Shown here: in pieces, positions 1 through 10,617 of the stretch
Numbering within the stretch: the first letter of the stretch is position 1
Layout of the letters: each line of letters opens with the position of its first letter
NCBI GenBank assembly: GCA_022316685.1
Contig: JAKJHU010000136.1
Coordinates: forward strand, 1,488,001 to 1,552,000
Source of the DNA: Progne subis subis
Lineage: Eukaryota > Chordata > Aves > Passeriformes > Hirundinidae
Direction of reading: 5' to 3'
Length of the DNA: 64,000 bases
Position numbers and translations under genes: made by a program
Notes under the pieces: generated by a model
Seen by the model: only the letters and a program-made list of their open reading frames with translations
Databases searched by the model: none
What the model was told of the DNA's origin: nothing

Positions 1-640
1 GCCCCACCTCCGCGGCTGCCCATATAAGCGGGCAGGGGCAGAGCTGCGGGCAGGGGCAGAGCTGCGGGCAGGGGCAGAGCTGCGGGCAGGGGCAGAGCTG
101 CGGGCAGGGGCAGAGCTGCGGGCAGGCCGGCCGGCTCTCGCAGCGCCGCAACCGCTCTGCCGGGCGAGCCTGCCCGCGGAGCCGGCCGCCGAGCAGGGCT
201 GGCACGGCGCCTATCGGCTGCGGGGACTGCTCGCCGGCCGGGAGGGCGGCCCTGCCTTCCCCCGGGGTGCCGCCCGCGGCTGCAGCCGCTCCAGACCTCG
301 CCCGCCTGGCTGGGGCTACGGGAGAGGTTTGCTCGCTGCCTGCTCGGTGCGGGGTGTGCGGATGAAAGGGAGCCTTCAAACGCCTCCCCGGGGAAGGCAG
401 GCCACGGGCTTTGGGAGGGAGCCGAGCATCCCCGGGAGGAGCTGTGCCTGCGCGCCCGGGAGGACCGGCTCCATCGCGGTGCCTCCTTGCCCCGCCAGGA
501 TGCTCTGCTCCCCCGGCCCGCTCTTGTGTGTCTGATCTCATTACACAAATTTTGCCCCCACCGGCAGTTCGCAAGGAAAACTTGAGCGCATCTGGCTTCC
601 CCCCACAGCGGGGACCGGCGTCCTGCGTTGCTCTCACGGT
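1..640 (+). promoter_or_regulatory. CpG-rich block with TATA-like box; possible promoter
   Basis: Positions 127-330 are dense in CpG (ccggccggc, gccgccg, cgccggcc). ATATAA at 22-27 is a TATA-like element on the + strand that would place a start near position 50, inside the adjacent VNTR. A reasonable donor (CACG|GTAATT) occurs at 639. This could be a distal or alternative COL6A3 first exon, or the 5' end of a neighbouring gene reading leftward; the window edge cuts it. No coding sequence is recognised in it. Confidence 0.4.
28..126 (+). repeat. 18-bp VNTR (5.5 copies)
   Basis: Unit gcgggcaggggcagagct repeated five times without change (28-117) plus a nine-base partial copy. Perfect identity points to recent expansion. 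It directly abuts the ATATAA box. Confidence 0.95.
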
Positions 641-896
641 AATTTGGACGGCTGAGCTTTGCTTGTGGCAAACAGCTTAATTAGGACGCAGCCCTTCCCT
701 CGTTCGCCGTGAGCAAGAAGAGACGGTCTGACGGGATTTTAAGAAAAGTGTTAAATACGCCCCATAGCCAAAGGGGATACAGACGGCAATATATATCTGA
801 CTACCGAGGCTGTTACACTACCTCTGTGTCTAGGGATATTAAAGTAAACCCATTTCTCACCTTCATCAGAGCAAATATTGATAGGGTGGTGGGGGG

Positions 897-946
897 TTTT
901 TTTTTTTTTTTTTTTTTTTTTTTTGTTTTGTTTTGTTTTGTTTTTT
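897..946 (+). repeat. poly-T / (GTTTT)n tract
   Basis: 28 T followed by gttttgttttgttttgtttttt. Simple sequence. Confidence 0.95.
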
Positions 947-1900
947 AATCCTCCCTGACAGGAATATAAACAGGAAGCAAGACCGAAGAGGAAAACTATT
1001 CTGCCTGATGGGACTAAAATCCCTGCTGCCCACCCAAAGGTACAGGGAATTATCCACCCCGGTAACTCATTTGAAACAAAGATTAGATTAAACTCTACGA
1101 ACCAAGACAGAAAAGCATTTTGAATCCAAATTAGGATGGATTTTGTGCAGGAAAGGCGATGACTACAGATGCAGTGTTTGAGCTTGGATATCGGGAATGC
1201 ATGGACTTCTCTGGAAGCCAGAAATCGATTTCCAGCCCCTCGTCCAGCAGAGGTCCCGACAAAAGCAATCAGTTTGTTGGCAGGAACCAGACATCGGTCG
1301 GGCAGGTCCTTATGTAAGCGTGTTTGAGAGCCCTTGCGCCCCACTGCATCCGAACAGCGAGCGGTCAATAGCTACTAATTAACATCACAACGAGACCCTG
1401 TTCCAGGGCCTCCCGGTACCACCGCGCCAGGAGCTCCGGCCGCCCCAAATCCCAGTACGTTCCCCTCCAAAAGGACAGAGAGCTTGCGTTAAATCGGGAA
1501 GATGTGGCCTGCTGTGCAATGAAAATGTGAAAAATGCAAGTGTTCCGCAGTGCCAATACCCCCTAAAAGGACTGGCTTAGCCAGAAAACCCCCTCAAGGG
1601 AAATGTCCCGGGTACAGGAACCAATTCAAGGTATTCCGTTGGCAAAGTATTGCCTGGGAACAGTCTCTTTAGGAAAACTCTCCTCCCTCAGGTCAGCGGT
1701 GTGTATAACAGCAAAGATAGAGTTCTTTTCTTTTTTCCTCTTCCAAAGCGGCTTGTTGGATTTTGCAGCAGTTCAGACCCAGCAATCACTGGCTTCCAGC
1801 AATCCTCTGCCTTAAGGAGAACAATTAAAAATGCTCACCCACAGCTCCCTCCCCCATCATGCAACCGTGAATAAAAGCTCCCAAATCTTACAAACTCATG
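947..1900. other. Noncoding flank, no feature seen
   Basis: No recognised gene, repeat family or RNA. Short open frames only. Confidence 0.6.
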
Positions 1901-2068
1901 CAAAAGAAAAAAACAAAACAAAACAAAAAACCAAAAAAACCCAAAACCCAAACAAACAAACAAAAAAACCCACACCAAAAAACCCAGCCAAAACCAAACC
2001 AACCAACAAACACCCCCCAAAACAAACAAAAACCCCACCACCCACCAAAACAAAAACAATCACACACC
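1901..2068 (+). repeat. A/C-rich low-complexity tract
   Basis: About 165 bases almost without G or T (aaacaaaac, aaaccaacc, ccaaaacaaac variants), running directly into a CR1 3' end. Confidence 0.9.
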
Positions 2069-2090
2069 TAGAACCACTCAGGCAGATACT

Positions 2091-2222
2091 GTCACATGGA
2101 AGTCTTCAAAAAATATGTGGATGTGGCACTTGGGGACACAGTTTAGTCGTGGAACTGGCAGTGTTAGGTTAATGGTTGGAGTCAGCTGGAGAAGTCTGTT
2201 CCATCCCTTATGATTCCAGGTT
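2091..2222 (+). mobile_element. CR1 LINE 3' fragment
   Basis: Contains gtcttcaaaaaatatgtgga, tggcacttggggacac, ttaatggttgga and a ccttatgattcc end, the typical 3' region of avian CR1. Diverged and 5'-truncated, as nearly all bird CR1 copies are. Confidence 0.8.
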
Positions 2223-3657
2223 GTAGGGCCAGATGATGCTACATGTCTGCCTAAGTCCCCTGCAGTGACCACACACGTGTGGGGTGGAAATCAGGAGTGG
2301 GGATGTAAAGGAAAAGTTATGTGCTTCCTATTAGCTGGAGGCTCAAATGGACCTTGATTCCAGTTGAACTGGGGACCTGGTAGCAAAATGGGAGAGGGGA
2401 AGTGTCCTAAGCTAAGTCTCTCCCAGGAAACCAGGCATAGATGGATCCCAGACTCCATTTCTGATTTTCTTTATTGCCATGTGAGGAAAAGAATGGATTT
2501 CTGCGGTATCTTTAAGAGAAATGCACTTTGGGCTGCAGGGCCACTCTTTTAAAAATAGCAGTCACATGAACTGTTATCTTTGCTGTTCTTGGTAATCCTT
2601 TGTAAGACAACTGTGAACTGATATATGGGACATGTGGCCTGCCTCCTCTTCAGCCATTCATTTCACAATATTTTAACTGATAACTGGAAGTAAATCCATT
2701 ATCAGGGTTCAACAAAACTGATGAGTGAAGATAATATCCTCTTGCTTCTAAAGACAGCAAATACCACCTCAGTGAAGCCACCCAACACTCCCACATCCTC
2801 ATCTTCTTCCTGCCGAAGGGGTCCTTGTTTGGTCAAACCAAGGCGAAAAACCCCAATAATTTCTCCAGTACCGATTTTCCAAACAGCTGCCTTAAGTGCT
2901 GCAGAGGGAGACGTGCCTACACAAGGTGCTGAAATGATGTTTGGGGAGGTGGGTTGGTTCACAGTGGCGTCAGTTCCAACTTTGCTTCTCACCCCTTCAA
3001 CACTGATGGGTGTTTTGGTTTCCCTCCATGTAGGGTCATCCCAAACACCTGGCCAAGCTAGAGGAGTTTCCAAAGGCCAGATGGAGTCAAACAAACCAGG
3101 AGCATCCACCAGCAGCTCCAGCCCATTTCAAAGCCCCAGGAAGAGAGGTCACAGGACCCTTATTTACAGGAGCTCCAACAAGCACATTGCTGCTGACCCC
3201 AGGAATTTCCTGGATGCCGCTGCCTCTGCCCCCATCCTCCTGCAATCATCTCCGAGTCATGAGATCTCCTGGGATGGCATTCCTTCTCCCTTCAGTTTCT
3301 TGGCAGCTTTACAAAGACACCTTATCACCACCATCACTGAAGAGCAAGCAGGACAGGGGAGGAGCGCACAATGCCACTGCTATTTCTGTATGTGACTCAC
3401 GAGGGATTGCCATGGGTTTAATCTATTAATACAGCAATTAAATTATGTTATGGCATGACCACATCTCATTTGGAATGACCCCAACAGCCTCACTTAGAGA
3501 AAATAACCATTCAGCTTTAATTATCATGGATAACGATGCTCTGACATCTGTAGCAATTAGGAAACTATCACTGAGAACATGAAAACAAAGTTTGTGGAGT
3601 ATCATTTATGGGATGGAAGCTGCAAGGACGTTTTTCCTAAACAGTGTGAGCATTAGG
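2223..3657. other. Noncoding flank with an unassigned open frame
   Basis: A 224-codon + frame spans 2721-3395 (opens MSEDNILLLLKTANTTSV, Ser/Pro-rich in the middle) and a 135-codon antisense frame overlaps it. Neither shows a known domain, signal or splice context. I do not call them genes. Confidence 0.5.
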
Positions 3658-3962
3658 GAGCCCTCTCAGGTCCCACAACCATCACAGACCTCACAGATCC
3701 CATAGCCCTCACACAGTTCCTCAAAAACCCCATAGGACTCACAGCACTGACAGACCCACAGCACCTCCATACCCTACACAGACCTCAGAGCCCTCAAAGC
3801 CCACATACCCCAAAGAGACCTCACATCCCTAACACACCCCATAACCCTCAACAAACCTGTCACATCCTTCATATAACTGGTAGCCCTTACAGACCCTGTA
3901 GCCTACACTGACCCTACCGGCCTTAAAGCTCCCATAGCCCTCACTACCCCACAGACCCCATA
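3658..3962 (+). repeat. Degenerate 'cacagacc / tagccct' tandem repeat, cluster 1
   Basis: About 300 bp of imperfect units around 'catagccctcacagacc' (cacagatcccatagccctca, cagagccctcaaagcccaca, tagcccttacagaccctg). Unit borders drift, so this is an old minisatellite. A second cluster of the same theme lies at 6900-7135. Confidence 0.8.
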
Positions 3963-3964
3963 CC

Positions 3965-4318
3965 CAAATGATGGGGAAAGGGTGTAATATCCCTCAGTTT
4001 TAACCCTAAAAAGGTGAGGGATGACAGGGATTCCCTCTCAATTTAAACCTAAAGATGATGAAAAAGGCAGGGGAGGGGTGTGTTGCCCTCAAGTCAAACC
4101 CATCACATGGCATAAAAAAGATCTTTCCCTTTCACTTAAACTGGAAAATGGGGGATTCCTGGTCAATTAATTGATGCCCCTAAAAACACAGAAAAGGCAG
4201 GTTTTCCTTCAAAAATGATAACCTTTAAGTCACAGGTGAAGGGGTCTTCCCCCCAGCTTAAACACAAACAAAAATGGAAAAGGAGGTTTTCCCCTCAATT
4301 TAAACCCCTTTTACCCTG
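3965..4318 (+). repeat. Degenerate repeat of about 60 bp (ttccctcaatttaaacc theme)
   Basis: Recurrent pieces: ccctcagttttaaccctaaa, ccctctcaatttaaaccta, ccctcaagtcaaaccca, cctttcacttaaactgg, cccccagcttaaacac, cccctcaatttaaacccc, each near 'gaaaaggcagg' or similar, at roughly 50-70 bp spacing. Confidence 0.7.
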
Positions 4319-4516
4319 AACTCTACCTTTGTTCTGGCATCACCAGGATGCATTGGGAAGAAACTGGGGGCACTGGGATGCACTGGTGAGGGATGGGGAA
4401 GATGAAATAGAAAGGAGAAAGGAAGAAGATCTTCCCAGGGCCCCCAAATGCTGCCCCACTCATCACCCTCATCAGCCACACCTGAGGTGATGACTTTAAA
4501 TTCAAGGATAGAGTCA

Positions 4517-4520
<4 letters not shown>

Positions 4521-4556
<36 letters not shown>
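4521..4556. repeat. (TA)18 microsatellite
   Basis: Pure dinucleotide run, abutting the start of a CR1 fragment. Confidence 0.97.
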
Positions 4557-4558
<2 letters not shown>

Positions 4559-4559
<1 letters not shown>

Positions 4560-4757
4560 ACTGGGAAAAGTTTTTTACAATAGGGTGGGAAAGCTCTGGC
4601 ACAGGGTGCCCAGAGAAGCTGTGGCTGCCCCATCCCTGGAAGTGTTCCAGGCCAGGGTGGACAGGGTTTGGAGCAGCCTGGAGTAGTTGAAGGTGTCTCT
4701 GCGCGTAGCAGAGGAGTGGAAGGAGATGAGCTTCGAAGTCCCTTCCAACGCAATGTA
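4559..4757 (+). mobile_element. CR1 LINE 3' fragment
   Basis: Shows ctggcacagggtgcccagag, agctgtggctgccccatccc, tggaagtgttccaggccagg and tcccttccaacgcaatgta, a standard avian CR1 3' end. Confidence 0.93.
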
Positions 4758-4948
4758 TTATGTAAAAACCCCAGGGAGTCCCACTGGAGAGGTCTGTGGG
4801 GGGAAGAGCTGACTTTAAATCTGTTTGAGATTCTCTACCTGGGGCTGGCGAGCTCTGGGACCCGGCCGGGGTGTGACACCGCTGATCCCTTCCAGGGACT
4901 GTCTCCACCGTGGTTTTGTTTGACTGTTTTGTTTTCGCGTCTGTGGGC

Positions 4949-5003
4949 TTTTTTTTTTTTTTTTTTTTTTTGTGAGAGAGTGTGTGTGTGTGTGTGTGTG
5001 TGT
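4949..5003 (+). repeat. poly-T and (TG)n tract
   Basis: T run 4949-4971, then gtgagagag and (TG)11 at 4981-5003. Confidence 0.95.
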
Positions 5004-5154
5004 TCTGTTTTGGTTTTTTTCCCTTTCCTTGTGGGTCTGAGTTGTCCCCTTTATGTACTTATTTTTCGCCGGGAAAATAAATAAGTAAGTAGAATCCCTC
5101 TCCAAAGAGAAACCCGATGGCGCGGACGGGATGAGCCGCGGGTGGCAGCCAGGC

Positions 5155-5545
5155 GGGTGTCCCCGCTCCAGCCCCGCGCGTCCCAGCTCCAGCCCCGCGT
5201 GTCCCCGCTCCAGCCCCGCGCGTCCCAGCTCCAGCCCCGCGTGTCCCCGCTCCAGCCCCGCGCGTCCCAGCTCCAGCCCCGCGCGTCCCAGCTCCAGCCC
5301 CGCGCGTCCCAGCTCCAGCCCCGCGCGTCCCAGCTCCAGCCCCGCGCGTCCCCGCTCCAGCCCCGCGCGTCCCAGCTCCAGCCCCGCGTGTCCCCGCTCC
5401 AGCCCCGCGTGTCCCCGCTCCAGCCCCGCGCGTCCCCGCTCCAGCCCTGCGCGTCCCCGCTCCAGCCCCGCGCGTCCCCGCTCCAGCCCCGCGCGTCCCA
5501 GCTCCAGCCCTGCGCGTCCCAGCTCCAGCCCTGCGTGTCCCACCT
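5155..5545 (+). repeat. 21-bp GC-rich minisatellite, about 18 copies
   Basis: The unit begins gtcccagctccagccccgcg and ends c. Two main variants alternate: 'gtcccag' and 'gtccccg', plus cg/tg changes. Because 21 is a multiple of 3 and the units lack stops, long frames stay open in five of the six frames; none is a gene. Confidence 0.95.
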
Positions 5546-5739
5546 CCTCTGCGCCCTCCTGGGAACGCAGGTGAGCACAGGGAGCGCGGAGGGCGCGGCA
5601 CGGCTCCTTCCCGGCTTGTTTCCCCTTCCGGCCGCCCTGGTTTGCTGCATTCCCAAGCCCTGGAGCGACCCCAAGCTTCCCTGGAAGATTTTGCACGGCA
5701 GCTCGGCTTTGGGAGAGTTAGTCTTCAGCGTGCTGGGGC

Positions 5740-6020
5740 TGCCGGCTGGGTTTTTTTGCCCTTTTCTGGTCCTTTTAGCCTCATTTTTCTCGCCCCTTTT
5801 TTCTTTCCCGTTTCCGCCATTATTGCCTCCTTTTCCCGCCCTTTCTCCTCTCGCATTTCCCGCGTCTTTTCGCCTCACATTTTCAGCGCTTTCCTCCTCA
5901 TTTCCCCCGCCAGTTTATCTACCTTTTCATGCCCCCTCTCCATCATATTCCTCACCCTTTCTTGTCTCCCTTTTCCCCTGACGTCTCCACTCTTTTTCTC
6001 TCATTTTTCCCCTCACTTTG
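5740..6020 (+). repeat. Long polypyrimidine-biased tract
   Basis: About 280 bases dominated by C and T (ttttttgcccttttctggtc, ctcccttttcccctgacg, tctctcatttttcccctcac). No gene. Confidence 0.8.
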
Positions 6021-6165
6021 AATCCTGCAGCTGCCCTGCCCCTTGTCACCCTCACCCGCCCCTGCCCTGTGTGTCACCACTCTGAGGGACTGACCCCCAT
6101 CTCAATCACTCTTAGTCCTGACTTATTAAAGAAATATGGGTATTGATCTCGTATCGATACCCAAC

Positions 6166-6798
6166 TGTGACGGACAAAAACTCTCTAACAGTTTAAAGTT
6201 AGAAAGTGTATGTTCATTACGGCCCGGGCAGCACACGGGATATTTCCCTAATTCGCACTGCGAAATTCACAGGTAATTACAAAGCCTTTTATTTACAGAA
6301 GTGTTGAATACCCAAAATACAAATGCATATTCATACCCCTGTCACCTCCCATTCCTCGCTTCGTATGCTAATTGGCAAAAAGGCTATTAAGCATGGGTAC
6401 TTTGTTTCCTAAAATGAGTCGGGGGTCTATTCTGGGGAGGGGTCACCCAAAATGAGGAAGTAAGATGAGTCTTCCTCGTCCTGACCTTTCTACCTTTTCA
6501 ATGCATTTGTGACAAAGGTATCCTTGGTAGAACTTACAGTTTCCTGTGTTCAATGGGTCCTTTAAGCAGGAAATCTGCAGCTATCTTATGTCCTATTTAC
6601 CACATTTTGTTTTTCATTACAAGCACAACTACATAAACATAAACCTGACAAGAAAGGAGTTACAAGATCCAGGATAGCTTATCTAAGATCCAGCTTCTGT
6701 TAACTGCTAACAAAGATTACCTATCTACTTCAGCTAGTTCAGCAACTTATTATCTTAACTTTCCTAAAAATCCTTAGTTCCTCAAAATTAACGTCTCA
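6166..6798 (-). mobile_element. Endogenous retrovirus LTR remnant (antisense, probably solo)
   Basis: Read on the minus strand the stretch ends ...gagagtttttgtccgtcaca, carries aataaa in 'ctgtaaataaaaggc' about 130 bases before that end, and a gtgtgctgcccgggccgtaa block, as in R-U5 of avian LTRs. The + strand start is tgtgacgg (6166). The other end is uncertain; it may lie at ctca 6784 or 6798, or extend through the 'cacctgtcaatca' repeats. No matching target-site duplication was found by eye and no retroviral coding sequence adjoins it. Confidence 0.6.
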
Positions 6799-6802
6799 GT
6801 CC

Positions 6803-6866
6803 CACCTGTCAATCAGTCTGATAGCCTGATACCACCTGTCAATCACCTAGTCTCACCTGTCAATCA
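6803..6866 (+). repeat. Three copies of cacctgtcaatca
   Basis: Exact copies at 6803, 6833 and 6854, with a degenerate fourth (tacctgtgactga) near 6877. Each carries an E-box CACCTG. They adjoin the LTR and may be its U3 repeats. Confidence 0.85.
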
Positions 6867-6899
6867 CTCCTTCCCCTACCTGTGACTGACCTTGCTGTC

Positions 6900-7135
6900 C
6901 CCATGGCTGTCTTAGTCCTCACAGGCCACACAGGCCCTGTAACATTCACAGCCACCGTGGATCTCATAGCCCTCAGAGAGCTCTGAAAGACCTCACAGAC
7001 CCTGTAACCTTCCAAATCCCTCTAGTCCTCACAGACCCCAAAACCTCTATAGCCCTTACAGCTCTAGCCTTCACAGCCCCTATAGCCCCAATAGCCCCCA
7101 CAGGCCTCAGAGCACTTATAGTCCCACACAGACCC
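6900..7135 (+). repeat. Degenerate 'cacagacc / tagccct' tandem repeat, cluster 2
   Basis: Same motif family as 3658-3962: tagtcctcacaggccacaca, catagccctcagagagct, tcacagaccctgtaacctt, tatagcccttacagctct, tatagccccaatagccccca. Confidence 0.8.
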
Positions 7136-9527
7136 TCCATGGAAGGCTTAAAGTCAGCATTTTCTCTGCCCTGTTCCTTCTGTTGATAGAGAGGGAAAAT
7201 CACCACTGCTATCCCATGACTGGTGGAGCCTGGCCAGGGCTGGCCTCTAAGAGGGGAAAAAAATCCAAATCTCCTTCTCTCTCTCCCTTTGGTATTTCTC
7301 ATTCTAGCTGAATACCAAATTTGCTTTTCTGTGAGCAGTTTCAGGTCATTTGGGTAAAAATAGCTTCTGTTGTGAAATCCCAAAGATTTGGTCCCCTTTT
7401 GCCACATATTTGTTCCTGGGCTCCACCAAAGCACAGCTGGGGGAAACCACTGCCTTCTCGATACAGAACCTCGTATTTCTGTAGCCCCACAAGTCAGTTT
7501 AAAGTCACGTAATGCGCCCCAACCCCGTCAAAACATCACAAGAAGTCAGCAGGCCTTGGGAGATGCTGGACACAGTGATGGTCCCTGAACATCCCTGAGC
7601 TTGCTGCTTTCCATGAGGGATTTTTCCAGCTGCCAGGATGATGCCATAGGGAAGGCCACTGCCGCACCAGGTATCCTGTCCCTGAACTCCCACTGTTAAG
7701 GCATCAGATCATTTAAGTGGCCTGCCAGAGCTCACCTTCTGGTGTGTGCACCCAAGCTGGGGAGAGAAGGGCAGTATGGAAAAGCTGAGGGATTGCCTAG
7801 AGCCACGGTGCTGCAGCCTGGGCTGTACCTTTGCAGGATACAGCCTTTTCCATGATGCATTAAGGTGGATAAAGCTTCCCTAAGAATCAAAAAAGGATCA
7901 CACTCACCCAATACATTGCACAAGTATTTTCTGGCTAGTGATAACCTCACCAGTGGCCAGGCTGGATGAAGGTCCTTCTAATTAAAGGACAATAAAGTCT
8001 GATGAATCAGATCTGCCGTGCCAGATGACAAACCCCCAAATTTCTAAGGAATTTGATTACTCTGAAGGGAGAGAGGGAGCCTAATGCAGATTAACTGTGA
8101 AAGAAATGCTGGTGTTTGTGGATGGTGCTTGTTGGCAACTTTGCCATCCTTCTCCTTGCTGCTTGGAGGACCAGAGACCCCTGAGTGTTAGATAAAATAG
8201 GAAAAACCACAGACAGATTAAAGCAAGACAATCCAAGCTTCAGGACCCATCCCTACAGAGGAAGAGCAGCTCGTGAGTACACTACCTCAGTTTTCATGTA
8301 TCCCATGGAGGTAAATCTGGGCTTTGAGCTGGAGCATGAGTTGTCTTGGATACAGGGCCTTTGTCCTGGCACATGGCTGGGCAGCAGCACTTTGCCAAAG
8401 GGACAGGATGGTGGAGATTCCACATACTTGGAGGGGGTTGGACTGGACAGGCTACAGCTGGACTTGCTCCCAAGAGGATAAAATACTCCCTGTGGAAGTG
8501 GATCAGGCTCCATATTCCAAAAACTCTGGTGTCTGAGCTTTGCAGAGCAGGTTCAGTGAAGGGGACACCCTTGGGGGTGACAGTGCAGGGTGCCTGGTCA
8601 CCATTTGGGAGCAAGGGATTAGGACAGGCCATCATCACCCTCTGTGAACTCATCCTCTCCACGCACCTTCTCCCTGGGCATGGTGATGTGCCAACGCAGA
8701 GGGAAGGGGACAGCATTCCTGGCCATGTTATTTACGTTCCTCAGGGAGCCAGAAGTCTCCATCAGGCTTTGCTGGCTCTCAGGCTCATGCTGCCCTGAGC
8801 TTTACTCCCGTAGATGCTCAGTCCCATAAAGATTATCCCTGTTCCAGCTTGCTCGTAGATGACAGGTGACTGCTGCCACACTGGGATTTTTTAGGGACAA
8901 GCGCGCTGCTGTTCCACCTTGGGGAAATGATGTGATTTTCACGTGTCCCCACTGCAGAATGAATGAATGAGCCATTTGACAGAGGATACTTTGTAAGGCT
9001 GGCAGGGCCGCTGGCTCCAGGTTTTATATGGAGCGCTGAAGGCTATTTTTCCACTCCTTCTGCCACGAGTGGTTGGAAAGGGTGATAAACAGCAACTGTA
9101 ACCATGCAAAGCCATCCCCACCTCTTCCTGTCCCAGCACAGGTTGATCTTTCACATCCAGGGACATCCCCAGCCCAGGGGCTGTGGCAGGCTCCTGGCCC
9201 TGCGAGTGCTGCTGGTGCTGGTTGCCCAAAGAGACGCCTAATATGGGGAAAAGTTCATTAGAGGCTTCCCATTAATTCGGAAGATGCTTCCCAATAACAA
9301 CCTCCCGAGTCTCTGTTTCCTCCCCAAAACTGAACTACAGGACAAAAAGACTCAACTCCTCCTTTGGCTCTGTAAAACCAGGCTGGCTTCCTTAGCAAAA
9401 AAACAAAACGAAACAAAAATAAAACCACCAACCCCAAGCAAAACAAATCCACTTGCCAAGCAAATTAGCAAAACAACATTATTTTCCCCAGGAAAGTAAT
9501 TTCCTAATGCTGTCTTTTGGTTGGTGG
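7136..9527. other. Noncoding flank, no gene seen
   Basis: Frames up to about 150 codons occur near 8294-8798 on both strands but show no known domain, no splice logic and no repeat-family match that I can support. Confidence 0.6.
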
Positions 9528-9640
9528 TGTGTTTTTTTTTTGTGTGTTTTTTTTTTTTTTTTTTTTAATTTTTTTTTGTTTTGTTTTGTTTTTTGTTTTT
9601 TGGTTTTTTTTGGTGGGGTTTTGGTTTTTGGTTTTTTTTA
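9528..9640 (+). repeat. T/G-rich low-complexity tract
   Basis: Long T runs interrupted by gtgtg, gttttg and ggtttttgg. Confidence 0.92.
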
Positions 9641-10239
9641 CCCCTTTTACCCCAATCTTAAGCAGGAGCATACATCTGGTCCCTTGTGCCACTGTACCAG
9701 ATTAATTTGGTTTGTTTTTCACATTTGAAAATTAATACTGAATTAAGGATAGGCCTCTCACTTTCTTGCTAGTTTGTACTTGACTGCGTGGGAATAACCT
9801 GGCAGCGCCAAGGAACTGATGTTTTCTTTAAGAAAAAAATCTCCAACAGAGCTCTCATGCAGCAAAATCCATCGCTCTGAAAATTGCCTAGACCAGCTTC
9901 AAGTGAGCTTCTAAATGGATTTGGGAAAAACCATGTGGCTTTTTAACTTCCAAAGTTTTCCCTCCGTGTTAGGAACTCGGCATCTCCAGATGTATCAAAC
10001 ATCTCAAGGCAAACATCTCAAGCACAAGTTGTTCCATATGCTCACTATAAATTGTGGACAAGCCCCTCAGGAATAAATACATGCCGACCACATACGTGCT
10101 GTTTCCTGGGATTTTTTGGACGCTGACTCCAAACAGAACAGCCACGACGTGGAGATGGTGTTTATATAAGCTCCCCCATCAACCGACAGGAAGTTTACAA
10201 GGGAGAGAGTGAGATGATGCAGCCTGGATCCCTGTACCC

Positions 10240-10617
10240 AGCCGGGGGGACTCCCATGGCCTCAGGGTGACCTTAGAGCACCTTCCAGTGCCTACAGGGG
10301 CTCCAAGAGACCTGGAGAAGGAATGATGGCAGAGGCATGGAGTCACAGGATGAGGGGAAACAGCTTCCCACTGCCAGAGGGCAGGGTTAGATGGGATATT
10401 GGAAAGAATTTCTTCCCTGTGAGGGTGGTGAGGCCCTGGCATGGGTTGCCCTGAGCAGCTGTGGCTACCCCTGGATCCATGGAAGTGTTTCAGGCCAGGT
10501 GGGAAGGGGCGTGGAGCAACCTGGGAGAGTGGAAGTTGTCCTTGCCTATGGCAGGGGGTGGGACTGGATGAGCTTTAAGTTCTCTTCCAACCCAAACCCT
10601 TAAGTGATCCTATGGAA
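10240..10617 (+). mobile_element. CR1 LINE 3' fragment, about 380 bp
   Basis: Extends further 5' than the other copies: gaccttagagcaccttccag, caagagacctggagaaggaa, gccagagggcagggttagat, aatttcttccctgtgagggt, tggaagtgtttcaggccagg, ending ttctcttccaacccaaaccc. Confidence 0.93.

Noticed and set aside
751..1368. 205-codon minus frame
   Set aside because: Runs through a poly-T/A tract (poly-Lys) and has no recognisable domain.
4815..5981. Long open frames of 138-293 codons on both strands over the 21-bp repeat
   Set aside because: They exist only because the repeat unit is a multiple of three without stops; the translations are simple heptad repeats in several frames at once.
8378..8470. CR1-like stretch (ggggttggactggacagg)
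   Set aside because: Only one CR1-like word; flanks do not follow the CR1 order, so it was not called.
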